NCBI RefSeq assembly: GCF_000224085.1
Contig: NC_015945.1
Coordinates: 2,403,501 to 2,467,500, forward strand
DNA: 64,000 bases
Direction of reading: 5' to 3'
Source of the DNA: Allomuricauda ruestringensis DSM 13258
Lineage (GTDB): Bacteria > Bacteroidota > Bacteroidia > Flavobacteriales > Flavobacteriaceae
Shown: in pieces, positions 43,249-52,275 of the stretch
How the letters are laid out: the number at the start of each line of letters is the position of its first letter
Position numbering within the stretch: the first letter of the stretch is position 1
Made by a program: the position numbers and the translations under genes
The notes under the pieces: generated by a model
The model's input: only the letters and a program-made list of their open reading frames with translations
What the model was told of the DNA's origin: nothing
Databases searched by the model: none

Positions 43249-43604
43249 TCCATCTTCCTTTGTGAGAAAACAGGATCTCTTTTATCAATACATCTCGTGG
43301 TTGGTTCTCTGGTACAGACTTAAACTAAATTATATTTGCATACTTTTTTGGTTTTATAAATGGGAAATGGCAAATATGTCCAATACATTTTTTGAACTGA
43401 AAAGGCAATGGTGCAATGCCGCCCTTCTTTACCAGTTCGTTAAAATATAGGGTAAAACAGAAATAAGCAAATACATTTTATTGATTGTCAATGAGGTTTT
43501 ATCATTTTTTGTAGGGCAGAAAACCATAAGCTATACCATCCTCAATCGTATTGTGAACTCTTTTAAACGATATTATATCAAATTAAGATAGGTTTAAAAA
43601 CACA

Positions 43605-43632
43605 AAACCCCGTAATTTAAATTACAGGGTTT
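43605..43632. terminator. Terminator beyond tRNA-Lys
   Basis: AAACCCCGTAATTT pairs with AAATTACAGGGTTT with one mismatch and a tight loop. It lies 25 bases beyond the 3-prime end of the minus-strand tRNA. The 43249-43604 stretch otherwise holds only a TATATTTG box at 43331-43338 with no gene I can support. Confidence 0.7.
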
Positions 43633-43656
43633 GATATCTTATGGTTTCTTAAAAAG

Positions 43657-43729
43657 TGACCTGACTGGGGCTCGAACCCAGGACCCTCTCCTTAAAAGGG
43701 AGATGCTCTACCAACTGAGCTATCAGGTC
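43657..43729 (-). tRNA. tRNA-Lys (TTT)
   Basis: 73-nt tRNA on the minus strand. Acceptor GACCTGA/TCAGGTC with discriminator A, D arm TAGCTCAGTTGGTAGAGC, and T arm GGGTTCGAGCCCC. The anticodon stem-loop is CTCCC-TTTTAAG-GAGAG-like with anticodon TTT. CCA is not encoded. Confidence 0.95.
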
Positions 43730-43764
43730 TTCAAGTTGTGCCTAGCTGTTTGGCTAAGCGGGTG

Positions 43765-43794
43765 CAAATATAACATCAATAATCTATTTTCCAA
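43765..43794 (-). promoter_or_regulatory. Promoter of tRNA-Lys
   Basis: On the minus strand TTG (43792-43794), 19-base spacer and TATATTTG (43765-43772) match the Bacteroidota promoter well. It points into the tRNA, with a leader of about 30 nt. Confidence 0.7.
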
Positions 43795-43847
43795 GGCGGA
43801 TTAATGATAAATTTGTGTTTTTTTGAAATCGGATAAAATTCTTCAAT

Positions 43848-44360
43848 ATGAAAATTGTTTTAGTGGGATATATGGCAAGTGGAAAGTCGACCGTTGGACG
43901 ATTGTTGGCCAGGCAATTAGGAGTCGAGTTCATCGATTTGGACGATTATATTGAGCAACATCAAAAAAAATCCATTAAAACCATATTTTCTGAAAAAGGG
44001 GAAATATTTTTCAGGAAGTTGGAGCATCAGATGCTGGCCGAGGTTTTGGAAAAAGAGAAATCCATTATCCTATCTACGGGAGGGGGAACCCCATGCTACG
44101 GAACCAATATGGTAACGATATTGAATCAATCTGACCATTCCATATATCTCAACCTAAGTATTCCGAACTTGGTGGAAAGGATTTCAAAGGAAAAAGATAA
44201 TCGGCCTTTGGTAAAAAATATTGCTGACGAGGAACTGCCAGAATTTATAGGAAAACATCTTTTTGAACGTAGGCCCTACTATCTACAAGCAAAACATATT
44301 TTGGATTGTAACAATTTGGACGCTGAAACTGTTGTTGGTAGGATTAAAGAACTACTCTAA
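43848..44360 (+). CDS. aroK: Shikimate kinase AroK
   Basis: Phosphorylates shikimate at O-3 in aromatic amino-acid and chorismate synthesis. The P-loop is G7-x4-GKST (GYMASGKSTVGRLL). The shikimate-binding D-x-D pair is in FIDLDDYIEQH, and the ILSTGGGTPCYG segment carries the conserved Gly-Gly-Gly. The RP of DNRPLVKN is the lid arginine. The 170 residues are normal. It overlaps the convergent phosphoribosyltransferase gene by nine bases. Confidence 0.95.
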   Translation: MKIVLVGYMASGKSTVGRLLARQLGVEFIDLDDYIEQHQKKSIKTIFSEKGEIFFRKLEHQMLAEVLEKEKSIILSTGGGTPCYGTNMVTILNQSDHSIYLNLSIPNLVERISKEKDNRPLVKNIADEELPEFIGKHLFERRPYYLQAKHILDCNNLDAETVVGRIKELL

Positions 44361-44849
44361 ATAAACCGCATTGTTCTTGGGTTCAAAATCCACTTTAATA
44401 TGTTCGCTCAGGGATGTGGATAACGATATGCCTTTAAAATCGGCCTTGATCGGGTACCTTTTATGGTTTCTGTTTACAAGTACAGCCGTTTTTAGTTGTT
44501 TTATGGGTGTTTTAAGGAAGTGGTGGGTACCATAGATCAAGGTGGTGCCCGAGTTCAACACATCATCCACCAAAACAATTGATTTGTTTTTGTATTCTTC
44601 CTCCGAAAGCGAGGTGCTGACCCCACTTTTCAATGGGTTCTTTTTGTCCATGTCCACTTTGCACAAAATAATCTTGGCCTCCGTAATCTTTTTTAGGACA
44701 GCTATTATTTTTTTGGCAAAACTTTCTCCCCCACCATTGATACCAGCAACTACAATTTCTTCTTCGTCCACATTGGTCTCATAAATTTGGTATGCGATTC
44801 GCTTTGTAATGTGTTGAATTTGATCGTGGGTAAGAATACGGTTTATCAT
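44352..44849 (-). CDS. Phosphoribosyltransferase family protein (PyrR-like)
   Basis: 165-residue type I phosphoribosyltransferase. The 13-residue PRPP motif is SIVLVDDVLNSGTTL and the pyrophosphate-loop region is VVAGINGGGESFAKKI. It resembles PyrR, the uracil phosphoribosyltransferase/attenuation protein, but no pyr genes are nearby, so a regulatory role is not shown. ATG 44849 (MINRILTHDQIQHITKRIA) matches the PyrR N-terminus; the extra seven residues from 44870 do not. It lies 16 bases downstream of the S4-domain gene stop on the same strand. Confidence 0.85.
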   Translation of the reverse strand: MINRILTHDQIQHITKRIAYQIYETNVDEEEIVVAGINGGGESFAKKIIAVLKKITEAKIILCKVDMDKKNPLKSGVSTSLSEEEYKNKSIVLVDDVLNSGTTLIYGTHHFLKTPIKQLKTAVLVNRNHKRYPIKADFKGISLSTSLSEHIKVDFEPKNNAVYLE

Positions 44850-44885
44850 AGTGCGTAGTAGTTGATTCAAAGATATAAAAACAGT

Positions 44886-45257
44886 TTATTCCGATTCGTC
44901 CAAAAAATCGTCCAAATCCCGACGATCTTTCTTCGTGGGGCGCCCCAACCCTTTTTTTCGGTAATGCTTTTTGGCATATTGGAGCAACTCGTTGTGTTCA
45001 AAAGCTTCTTTTGGAGTGGTATCCTTTCGGTAAATATCAACCAATTTTGCCCCAACGCGGCTTTCAGGAACGTCTAAAACCGTAAGTTGGTAATCAATTT
45101 GATTTTTCCGAACAGCAATTTTATCCATGGGGTAAACATCGCGTGAGGGTTTAACGGCGCCACCGTTCACCTTTACGTGACCTTTTTTTACAGCATTGGA
45201 TGCAATGCTTCTGGTTTTAAAGTATCTCGTGCACCAAAGGTACTTGTCTATTCGCAT
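44886..45257 (-). CDS. S4-domain RNA-binding protein (Hsp15-like)
   Basis: 123-residue protein with an N-terminal S4 domain (MRIDKYLWCTRYFKTRSIASNAVKKGHVKVNG, residues 1-32 and on) and a basic C-terminal tail (KKHYRKKGLGRPTKKDRRDLDDFL), as in Hsp15/HslR. Hsp15 binds free 50S subunits carrying stalled peptidyl-tRNA and returns them to translation. The GRPTKKDRRDLDDF motif is the standard tail of Bacteroidota members. It is probably co-transcribed with the PRTase. Confidence 0.9.
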   Translation of the reverse strand: MRIDKYLWCTRYFKTRSIASNAVKKGHVKVNGGAVKPSRDVYPMDKIAVRKNQIDYQLTVLDVPESRVGAKLVDIYRKDTTPKEAFEHNELLQYAKKHYRKKGLGRPTKKDRRDLDDFLDESE

Positions 45258-45335
45258 GGTCTTCGCAAATCTTTGTTAATGGACAAAGCAAAAATAATGG
45301 AAAATTGTATCTTGCGCGCCTAAATAACAGACTTG

Positions 45336-46283
45336 ATGAGGTACGGAATTTTAGTTTTGATATGTTTTGCGGTCACACTACTATCTTGTAAAAAGGATGA
45401 TGATGGAGGTATTGTTGAAGTGCCGCCGAGCTTATTGAGTGATGTAGCACCCGAAGATGACAAAACAATAAAAGAGTTTTTGAACACCCACTTCTATAAT
45501 TATGAAGAATTTAAAACTCCACCAGAAGGATTTGATTATAAAATCGTGATTGATACCATAGCAGGTGAAAATGCAGAAAAAAAACCCATGATGGAAGACG
45601 CCACGCCTGTTACAATCAATGTGTCCTCAAGTCATTTGGGATTGAGTGCCGAAGAGGAAAATGTACCCCATACGTATTATTATATCGAAGTTTTGGAAGG
45701 CGGGGGAGGAAGTCCGACCTATGCGGATTCGACTTTGGTCAGATATCAAGGTTCCGCTTTGGATGGAACCTTATTTGATGAAAATCAAGATTTTACTTGG
45801 CAGGTATTGCCATCCCAATTTAGGGGGTATGGGGACGGTATTTCTAACATGAAGGCAGGAACACCTGGTCAGGTTATTGAAAATGCAGATGGTACCTACC
45901 AAATTTTGGATAGAGGTATTGGAATCATTGTAATGCCATCAGGTTTGGCTGCATTTAATAGATCGGTAGGCGCTGCCGGAACTTATGCACCTGTACTTTT
46001 TAAAGTTGAGCTTGGATTGTTTGTGGAAGACACAGATAGTGACAATGATGGTATTCCATCCGTACAAGAGGATTTGAACAATAACAGATACCTGTTGGAT
46101 GATAATACGGATGGGGACGAAGAACCGTTCAATGCGCCTCCAAGACCAAATTATCGAGATCCCGATGACGATGGAGACGGTGTTTTAACACGAGATGAGA
46201 TTATAATTGAGAATGGCGAAATCACTTTTCCAGACTCCGATGGGGATGGAGTCCCAGATTATTTGGATCCAGATTCCAACTAG
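45336..46283 (+). CDS. FKBP-type PPIase lipoprotein with calcium-type repeats
   Basis: 315-residue lipoprotein: signal MRYGILVLICFAVTLLSC with lipobox Cys near residue 18, then an acidic linker. An FKBP-type isomerase domain (about 110-230) shows DSTLVRYQGSALDGTLFDENQ and the long flap ending YAPVLFKVELGLFV. The C-terminal 80 residues contain Asp-rich DTDSDNDGIPSVQED, DPDDDGDGVL and DSDGDGVPDYLDPDS, thrombospondin-3-like calcium loops. It resembles the gliding-associated GldI group in architecture, but no gld gene is near. ATG 45336 follows a TTG at 45333. Confidence 0.88.
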   Translation: MRYGILVLICFAVTLLSCKKDDDGGIVEVPPSLLSDVAPEDDKTIKEFLNTHFYNYEEFKTPPEGFDYKIVIDTIAGENAEKKPMMEDATPVTINVSSSHLGLSAEEENVPHTYYYIEVLEGGGGSPTYADSTLVRYQGSALDGTLFDENQDFTWQVLPSQFRGYGDGISNMKAGTPGQVIENADGTYQILDRGIGIIVMPSGLAAFNRSVGAAGTYAPVLFKVELGLFVEDTDSDNDGIPSVQEDLNNNRYLLDDNTDGDEEPFNAPPRPNYRDPDDDGDGVLTRDEIIIENGEITFPDSDGDGVPDYLDPDSN

Positions 46284-46310
46284 CAAAGTGAATATGAGAA
46301 TAGAATATAA

Positions 46311-46339
46311 AAAGCCCCGCTGGCATCCAGCGGGGCTTT
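46311..46339. terminator. Bidirectional terminator
   Basis: AAAGCCCCGCTGG-CAT-CCAGCGGGGCTTT with flanking A/T runs. It separates the converging FKBP lipoprotein gene and the barrel gene. Confidence 0.92.
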
Positions 46340-46359
46340 TTTATGTGTTTAATTATATG

Positions 46360-46971
46360 TTATAATTTAAGCGATAACGCAAAAATAATTTGCGAAGGTC
46401 TCGAATCTACTCTACCGGAAATATCGGTAACATTACTCCCAATAAATTCAGCTTCGTTTTCCGAAAAACCTCTTTCGTATCTAACGTCGAGTCCAACATT
46501 ACCAAGGTTTACACCAACACCTGCATTTAAGCCTACAGTAAAGTCGTTTTCTACATCTTCGACTTCCAGATCGCCTAAATCGTTCTTCAGCGTGTACTGA
46601 AAAGCAGGTCCTGCAAAAATATGCAAAGGGCCGATCAATTTGTATCCTAAAAGAACAGGCATGTCCAATTTGGAAACATCATAGTCTTGGGAATCCCCGT
46701 CAACGTCATAAGAACTCTTGGTTTTGGAGTACACCAATTCTGGTCTTAAATAAATCTTGGGGAAATCCAGTTTGCCCCAAAAACCAAAATGGTACCCTGC
46801 TTTACCTTCGGCACCTTCGACGATATCTTGTCCGCCATCACCAACAGAACCGATTAAATCCCCGTTCTTGTTGTACGATAAGCCGGCCTTAATACCGAAC
46901 CCTGAACCGCTTTGTGCCATTGCTGCAGAACCAATTAAGGCAAATACAGCTACTAAAAATGTTTTTTTCAT
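46360..46971 (-). CDS. Small outer-membrane beta-barrel protein (PorT-like)
   Basis: 203-residue protein with a signal peptide (MKKTFLVAVFALIGSAAMA, about 1-19) and an eight-stranded barrel: alternating strands such as GFGIKAGLSYNKNGDLI, YHFGFWGKLDFPKIYLRPELVYSKTK, KLDMPVLLGYKLIGPLHIFAGPAFQY, GLNAGVGVNLGNVGLDVRYERGF and a final ALSLKL-type strand. It belongs to the outer_membrane_beta-barrel (OMP_b-brl_2) class. The function is unknown; no secretion or gliding genes are adjacent. Confidence 0.88.
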   Translation of the reverse strand: MKKTFLVAVFALIGSAAMAQSGSGFGIKAGLSYNKNGDLIGSVGDGGQDIVEGAEGKAGYHFGFWGKLDFPKIYLRPELVYSKTKSSYDVDGDSQDYDVSKLDMPVLLGYKLIGPLHIFAGPAFQYTLKNDLGDLEVEDVENDFTVGLNAGVGVNLGNVGLDVRYERGFSENEAEFIGSNVTDISGRVDSRPSQIIFALSLKL

Positions 46972-47020
46972 AAGTGTCTATTTTATAAAGTTGAAATATC
47001 TCCAAAGGAGATAGCTGAAA

Positions 47021-47974
47021 CTATTTACGTTTCATCACTTTTAAAACGGCAGCTTCTATGGCTTTATTGTTCAAACCGTACTTCTCCATAAGTTGATCGG
47101 GCGTTCCACTTTCTCCAAAAGTATCCTGTGTTGCCACAAACTCTTGAGGGGTAGGATGGTGGGTGGCCAATACTCGCGACACACTTTCTCCAAGTCCACC
47201 TAAATAATTGTGCTCTTCCGCCGTTACCACACAACCTGTTTTCTTCACAGAATCCAAGATGGCCTTATCGTCCAATGGTTTTATGGTGTGTATATTGATC
47301 ACTTCTGCGGAAATTCCTTGGTTTTCCAAGCTTTCAGCAGCAAGTAGTGCCTGCCAAACCAAATGTCCTGTGGCAATAATGGTAACATCTGTGCCTTCGT
47401 TGAGCATGAGTGCCTTACCAATTTCAAATTTTTGGTCCACCGGGGTAAAGTTGGCTACTTTGGGTCTTCCAAAACGTAGGTAAACCGGGCCGTGGTGTTC
47501 CGCAATGGCCAAGGTAGCGGCTTTGGTCTGGTTAAAATCACATGGATTGATAACCGTCATGCCAGGCAACATTTTCATCAATCCGATGTCTTCCAGAATT
47601 TGGTGCGTGGCACCATCCTCGCCCAAGGTCAAACCAGAGTGCGAAGCACATATTTTTACGTTTTTATCCGAGTATGCGATGGACTGGCGGATTTGATCAT
47701 ACACACGGCCAGTAGCGAAGTTTGCAAATGTTGAGGCAAATGGGATTTTTCCACCAATGGTCAAACCAGCTGCAATGCCCATCATGTTGGCCTCTGCAAT
47801 ACCTACTTGAAAGAAACGTTCTGGGTTTTCTTCAATAAAAGTGTCAATCTTAAGGGAACCAACCAAGTCGGCACACAAGGCCACTACATTGGGATTGGTT
47901 CTTCCCAGTTCCGTCATTCCCGCGCCATATCCGCTTCGGGTGTCTTGTTTTCCTTGATCTGTATATTTAGTCAT
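47021..47974 (-). CDS. Transketolase, C-terminal subunit
   Basis: Second half of a split transketolase. The 317 residues hold the pyrimidine-binding domain (GIAEANMMGIAAGLTIGG, with the catalytic Glu) and the C-terminal transketolase domain. The N-terminal half is encoded upstream after an 18-base gap, and both products must assemble for two-carbon transfer in the non-oxidative pentose-phosphate pathway. Split transketolases are common in Bacteroidota and archaea. It has its own ATG (MTKYTDQGKQDTRSGYG). Confidence 0.94.
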   Translation of the reverse strand: MTKYTDQGKQDTRSGYGAGMTELGRTNPNVVALCADLVGSLKIDTFIEENPERFFQVGIAEANMMGIAAGLTIGGKIPFASTFANFATGRVYDQIRQSIAYSDKNVKICASHSGLTLGEDGATHQILEDIGLMKMLPGMTVINPCDFNQTKAATLAIAEHHGPVYLRFGRPKVANFTPVDQKFEIGKALMLNEGTDVTIIATGHLVWQALLAAESLENQGISAEVINIHTIKPLDDKAILDSVKKTGCVVTAEEHNYLGGLGESVSRVLATHHPTPQEFVATQDTFGESGTPDQLMEKYGLNNKAIEAAVLKVMKRK

Positions 47975-47992
47975 TCTCTCTTTTTCTTATAA

Positions 47993-48838
47993 TTAGTAAT
48001 CGCCTAAAGTCTCTGGGTTTTGTTCCAATGCGGTCGCCAACTGCTCATCGCTGGGCGCTTTGCCGTGCCATGCATGGGTGTGCATCATAAAGTCAACACC
48101 ATTGCCCATTTCCGTGGTCATAACAATACATACTGGCTTCCCTTTTCCAGTTCTGCTCTTGGCTTCGTTTAACCCAGCAATAACCTGCTCTAGGTCGTTT
48201 CCGTTTTCAATTTCCAGGACATCCCATCCAAATACCCTGAATTTTTCGGCAACATCACCAATAGGAAGTACATCTTCCGTAGCGCCATCGATTTGTTGGC
48301 CATTACGGTCCACTGTGGAAATTAAATTGTCGACTTTATTGCCAGCGGCGTACATGATTGCTTCCCAGTTTTGGCCTTCTTGCAATTCACCGTCACCGTG
48401 GAGGCTGAATACCAAATGATCGTCACCGTTCAATTTTTTGGCCAAAGCAGCACCAATGGCAACCGACATTCCCTGTCCCAAAGATCCAGATGCCACGCGT
48501 ACCCCGGGCAAACCTTCGTGGGTAGTAGGGTGCCCCTGTAATCTGGAATCTATCAGTCTAAAAGTGTTCAGTTCCTCAATGGGAAAATAACCTCTTCGGG
48601 CTAAAACACTGTAAAAAACTGGAGAAATGTGTCCGTTGGACAAGAAGAAGAGATCCTCTCCAATCCCGTCCATATCAAACCCTTCCTTTAAATCCATTAC
48701 TTCGTTGTAGAGTGCTACAAAAAACTCGGTACAGCCCAAAGAACCTCCTGGGTGCCCCGAATTTACCTTATGGACCATTCGTAAAATGTCCCTTCTTACC
48801 TGTACTACCAGGTCCTGTAATTCTTGCGTGTTCGGCAT
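47993..48838 (-). CDS. Transketolase, N-terminal subunit
   Basis: 281-residue thiamine-diphosphate-binding half of transketolase. The ThDP motif is GDGELQEGQNWEAIMYAAGNKVDN, preceded by GSLGQGMSVAIGAAL. SGHPGGSLGCTEFFVALY near residue 27 is the family opening. It lies directly upstream of the C-terminal half on the same strand, so equal expression is expected. It diverges from tgt. Confidence 0.95.
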   Translation of the reverse strand: MPNTQELQDLVVQVRRDILRMVHKVNSGHPGGSLGCTEFFVALYNEVMDLKEGFDMDGIGEDLFFLSNGHISPVFYSVLARRGYFPIEELNTFRLIDSRLQGHPTTHEGLPGVRVASGSLGQGMSVAIGAALAKKLNGDDHLVFSLHGDGELQEGQNWEAIMYAAGNKVDNLISTVDRNGQQIDGATEDVLPIGDVAEKFRVFGWDVLEIENGNDLEQVIAGLNEAKSRTGKGKPVCIVMTTEMGNGVDFMMHTHAWHGKAPSDEQLATALEQNPETLGDY

Positions 48839-48968
48839 CGTGTCAATAATTTAGATATCAAATGTAATCGCATTATTTGTAGAAAACAAGTGTTGATTAT
48901 ACATTTGTTAAATGACTTGTGCTCAGAAACTTTATTTTTTTGTTAAGGAACAACGAAACAGAGTTAGT

Positions 48969-48976
48969 TATATTTG
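48969..48976 (+). promoter_or_regulatory. -7 box of tgt
   Basis: TATATTTG fits TAnnTTTG exactly and lies 18 bases before the TTG start, giving a leader of about 12 nt. A TTTG sits 26 bases upstream, too far for a typical spacer. Confidence 0.55.
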
Positions 48977-48994
48977 CGGTTCTAAAACGAACAA

Positions 48995-50125
48995 TTGGAT
49001 TTTACCTTAGTACAAAAGGATAGTAAAAGCAAGGCCAGGGCAGGGGAGCTGACCACCGACAATGGCAATATACAAACCCCTATTTTTATGCCCGTAGGCA
49101 CAGTTGCCTCGGTAAAAGGGGTACACCAACGCGAATTAAAGGATGAAATAAATCCCGATATAATTTTAGGAAATACCTATCACCTTTTTTTAAGACCTGG
49201 AACTGGAATTCTCGAAGAGGCTGGAGGTCTCCATAAGTTTATGGGGTGGGATAGACCTATTTTGACCGATAGCGGTGGATACCAAGTCTATTCGTTATCG
49301 GATAATAGAAAAATAAAAGAAGAGGGTGTAAAGTTTAAATCCCATATTGATGGGTCGCGCCATTTTTTTACCCCCGAGAATGTAATGGAAATACAGCGTA
49401 CCATAGGTGCGGATATCATCATGGCTTTTGATGAGTGCACTCCCTATCCCTGCGATTACCAATATGCGAAGCGTTCCATGCACATGACACATAGATGGTT
49501 GGACAGATGCATCAACCATTTGGAAAAGCTTCCGTTTAAATATGGTTATTCCCAAAGTTTTTTTCCTATTGTTCAAGGGTCTACCTATAAAGATTTAAGA
49601 AAACAATCTGTGGAGTATATTGCTTCGGTAGAGGCAGAAGGTAATGCCATTGGCGGACTTTCGGTAGGTGAACCTGCCGAGGAAATGTACGAAATGGCCG
49701 AATTGGTCTGCGATATCCTTCCGGAAGACAAGCCGAGATACCTTATGGGGGTGGGTACACCCATCAATATATTGGAAAATATTGCATTGGGCGTGGATAT
49801 GTTCGATTGTGTAATGCCCACACGCAATGCCCGAAATGGTATGTTGTTTACGGCCCACGGCACCATCAACATCAAAAATAAAAAATGGGAGAACGATTTT
49901 TCCCCTATTGATGAAATGGGTATCACTTTTGTGGATACCGAATATTCCAAGGCCTATTTGAGGCATTTGTTCGCGGCCAATGAATATTTGGGCAAGCAAA
50001 TTGCCACTATACACAATTTAGGTTTTTATCTGTGGTTGGTGCGTACCGCAAGAGAACGTATTTTAGCCGGAGATTTTTTGGAGTGGAAAACCAAAATGGT
50101 CAACCAAATGGATAAAAGACTGTAA
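48995..50125 (+). CDS. tgt: tRNA-guanine transglycosylase
   Basis: Exchanges guanine-34 for preQ1 in tRNAs with GUN anticodons, the first insertion step of queuosine synthesis. Catalytic residues are present: acceptor Asp92 (ILTDSGGYQ) and nucleophile Asp271 (MFDCVMPTRNARNG). The zinc-binding CxCxxC of E. coli-type enzymes is replaced by residues 306-316 (DEMGITFVDTE), with no cysteine, although His340 (TIHNL) remains. The start is TTG 48995: no ATG occurs before residue 32, and the family needs the MDFTLVQKDSKSKARAGEL beginning. It overlaps the permease gene start by one base. Confidence 0.95.
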   Translation: MDFTLVQKDSKSKARAGELTTDNGNIQTPIFMPVGTVASVKGVHQRELKDEINPDIILGNTYHLFLRPGTGILEEAGGLHKFMGWDRPILTDSGGYQVYSLSDNRKIKEEGVKFKSHIDGSRHFFTPENVMEIQRTIGADIIMAFDECTPYPCDYQYAKRSMHMTHRWLDRCINHLEKLPFKYGYSQSFFPIVQGSTYKDLRKQSVEYIASVEAEGNAIGGLSVGEPAEEMYEMAELVCDILPEDKPRYLMGVGTPINILENIALGVDMFDCVMPTRNARNGMLFTAHGTINIKNKKWENDFSPIDEMGITFVDTEYSKAYLRHLFAANEYLGKQIATIHNLGFYLWLVRTARERILAGDFLEWKTKMVNQMDKRL

Positions 50126-51207
50126 TGTTCACCATACTCGATAGATATATACTTAAACGCTACTTGATCACCTTTATGGGGATGCTTTTGCTGTTTGTCC
50201 CTATCGGTATTATGGCCAACTTGGCCGAGAAAATCGGTAAGATCATAGACAATGAAGCTCCGTTGGCCGAAGTGATAGTGTTTTACGGCAATTTTACCTT
50301 GGTAATCGGGAATTTATTACTGCCCATTTTTCTTTTTTTATCGATTATATTTTTTACGTCCAAACTGGCCAGTAACACGGAGATTGTGGCAATTTTGAGT
50401 TCCGGTGTCTCTTTTTGGCGGTTTTTACGCCCCTATTTTGTAGGGGCTACCTTGGTGGCCATTCTTATTTTTATGATGGGAATGTTTATAGTACCCCATG
50501 CAAGTATCGGTTTTAACGAGTTTGAGTACAAATACTTTAAAAAAGGCAAGCAGACCAGGGTAACGGAAAATATCTTCAACCAATTGAACGAGCAGGATTA
50601 TATCTATGTGAGTAGTTTTGATCCCAACCGTCAGATCGGTTACAATTTTACCTACGAGCATTTTGATTCCATTGGAAAGTTGGACTATAAAATTTCCGCC
50701 AGTAATATAAGATGGGTGGAAGACGACAGTATTTACCGTTTGACCAATTATGAAAAACGTACGGTCAGGAACGAAACCGAGTACATCAACTCAAAACGTA
50801 GGTTGGATACGGTTTTCTCCTTTCAAATAGATGATCTTACCCCGGTTTCCTATGTAGCGGAGACCAAAAATCTTTTTGAGCTCAACGATTTTATCGAGGA
50901 CCAGCGCAGAAAAGGCGCATCAAACATTAATGCATACGTATTGGTAAAATATAAACGATGGGCGCTTCCCATTGCAGCGTTCATTCTTACGGTAATAGCT
51001 GTGGCCGTTTCCTCCGTAAAGCGAAGGGGAGGCATGGGGCTTAATTTGGCCTTTGGTATCGGGGTGGCCTTTGTGTACATCTTTTTTGATAAAGTTTTTG
51101 GAACATTGGCAGAGCAATCCGGTTTTTCACCTTTGCTGGCAGTGGTAATTCCCAACCTTTTTTTTGGTGTTTTTGCCGTTTACATGCTAATGAAAGCCAA
51201 GCGATAA
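50125..51207 (+). CDS. LptF/LptG-family permease
   Basis: 360-residue inner-membrane protein of the YjgP/YjgQ family, the transmembrane part of the Lpt machine that extracts lipopolysaccharide from the inner membrane. It has six helices: three near the N-terminus (ITFMGMLLLFVPIGIMANLAEKI; ILPIFLFLSIIFFTSKLASNTEIVAILSSG; VGATLVAILIFMMGMFIVP) and three near the C-terminus, with a periplasmic jellyroll between. The EIVAILSSGVSFWRFLRP coupling-helix region contacts LptB. LptF and LptG cannot be separated here. It is translationally coupled to tgt. Confidence 0.9.
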   Translation: MFTILDRYILKRYLITFMGMLLLFVPIGIMANLAEKIGKIIDNEAPLAEVIVFYGNFTLVIGNLLLPIFLFLSIIFFTSKLASNTEIVAILSSGVSFWRFLRPYFVGATLVAILIFMMGMFIVPHASIGFNEFEYKYFKKGKQTRVTENIFNQLNEQDYIYVSSFDPNRQIGYNFTYEHFDSIGKLDYKISASNIRWVEDDSIYRLTNYEKRTVRNETEYINSKRRLDTVFSFQIDDLTPVSYVAETKNLFELNDFIEDQRRKGASNINAYVLVKYKRWALPIAAFILTVIAVAVSSVKRRGGMGLNLAFGIGVAFVYIFFDKVFGTLAEQSGFSPLLAVVIPNLFFGVFAVYMLMKAKR

Positions 51208-51278
51208 TTCAGTAATATTAGCGTATATTGTTGAAGTTAAAAGACTTGTGTTTTTCATGGGAGTATGCCATAATGTTA

Positions 51279-51286
51279 TATATTTG
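51279..51286 (+). promoter_or_regulatory. -7 box of accA
   Basis: TATATTTG fits TAnnTTTG and lies 35 bases before ATG 51322. No good -33 element is visible. Confidence 0.5.
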
Positions 51287-51321
51287 TCCCCATTGTTTTT
51301 CGTGAAAATAAAAGACTTCCC

Positions 51322-52275
51322 ATGGAATATCTAGAATTTGAACTCCCCATCAAAGAACTTGAAGACCAACTTCAAAAATGTATGGTAATTGGGGAAGAAA
51401 GTGATGTAGACGTTACAGAAACGTGCTCTCAAATCGAAAAAAAACTCGCGCAGACGCGTAAGGATATCTATAAAAATCTTACCGCTTGGCAAAAGGTACA
51501 GTTGTCAAGGCACCCCAATCGACCTTATACCATGGATTACATCAATGCCATTTGTGGAGACACCTTTTTGGAGCTCCATGGCGACAGAAATGTAAAGGAT
51601 GACAAGGCTATGGTGGGCGGATTGGGAAAAATTGGTGACCAAAGCTATATGTTCATTGGCCAACAAAAAGGATATAATACTAAGACCCGTCAGTACCGTA
51701 ATTTTGGTATGGCCAACCCTGAAGGTTACCGAAAAGCACTTCGTTTGATGAAGTCTGCTGAAAAATTCAAGATTCCCGTGGTATGTTTTGTGGATACTCC
51801 AGGAGCCTACCCAGGTATTGAAGCAGAGGAAAGAGGTCAAGGAGAGGCCATTGCCCGTAATATTTTGGAAATGACCCGGCTTAAAGTTCCAATCATTGTA
51901 ATTATTATTGGAGAAGGAGCCTCAGGAGGTGCTTTGGGCATTGGAGTGGGAGATAAGGTACTTATGTTGGAAAATACCTGGTACTCCGTAATATCTCCGG
52001 AATCTTGCTCATCCATCCTTTGGAGGAGTTGGGAATATAAAGAGCAGGCCGCCGAAGCCTTAAAATTGACCGCAACCGATATGAAAAAGCAAGGTTTGGT
52101 CGATGAAATCGTAAAAGAACCTCTTGGTGGAGCACATACCGACAGAAAAAAAACATTTGAAACAGTCGCAGACAAAATTTCTTCCCATTTTGAAGAACTC
52201 AAAAAGTTATCACCAAAAGAATTGGTGAAAACTCGCATGGAAAAATATGCGGATATGGGTGTTTTCAGCGAATAA
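51322..52275 (+). CDS. accA: Acetyl-CoA carboxylase carboxyltransferase subunit alpha
   Basis: Transfers the carboxyl group from carboxybiotin to acetyl-CoA as part of the AccA2-AccD2 complex, first step of fatty-acid synthesis. The start [17 protein letters not shown] and helices, the crotonase-type core [15 protein letters not shown] [25 protein letters not shown], the [25 protein letters not shown] stretch and [31 protein letters not shown] are highly conserved. The 317 residues are normal. It is monocistronic; accD is elsewhere, as usual in this phylum. Confidence 0.97.
   Translation: MEYLEFELPIKELEDQLQKCMVIGEESDVDVTETCSQIEKKLAQTRKDIYKNLTAWQKVQLSRHPNRPYTMDYINAICGDTFLELHGDRNVKDDKAMVGGLGKIGDQSYMFIGQQKGYNTKTRQYRNFGMANPEGYRKALRLMKSAEKFKIPVVCFVDTPGAYPGIEAEERGQGEAIARNILEMTRLKVPIIVIIIGEGASGGALGIGVGDKVLMLENTWYSVISPESCSSILWRSWEYKEQAAEALKLTATDMKKQGLVDEIVKEPLGGAHTDRKKTFETVADKISSHFEELKKLSPKELVKTRMEKYADMGVFSE

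Noticed and set aside
43235..43450. Short plus-strand ORF upstream of tRNA-Lys, with a TATATTTG box at 43331
   Set aside because: The ORF start precedes the box and the product resembles nothing; a 26-codon peptide from an internal ATG cannot be supported without conservation.
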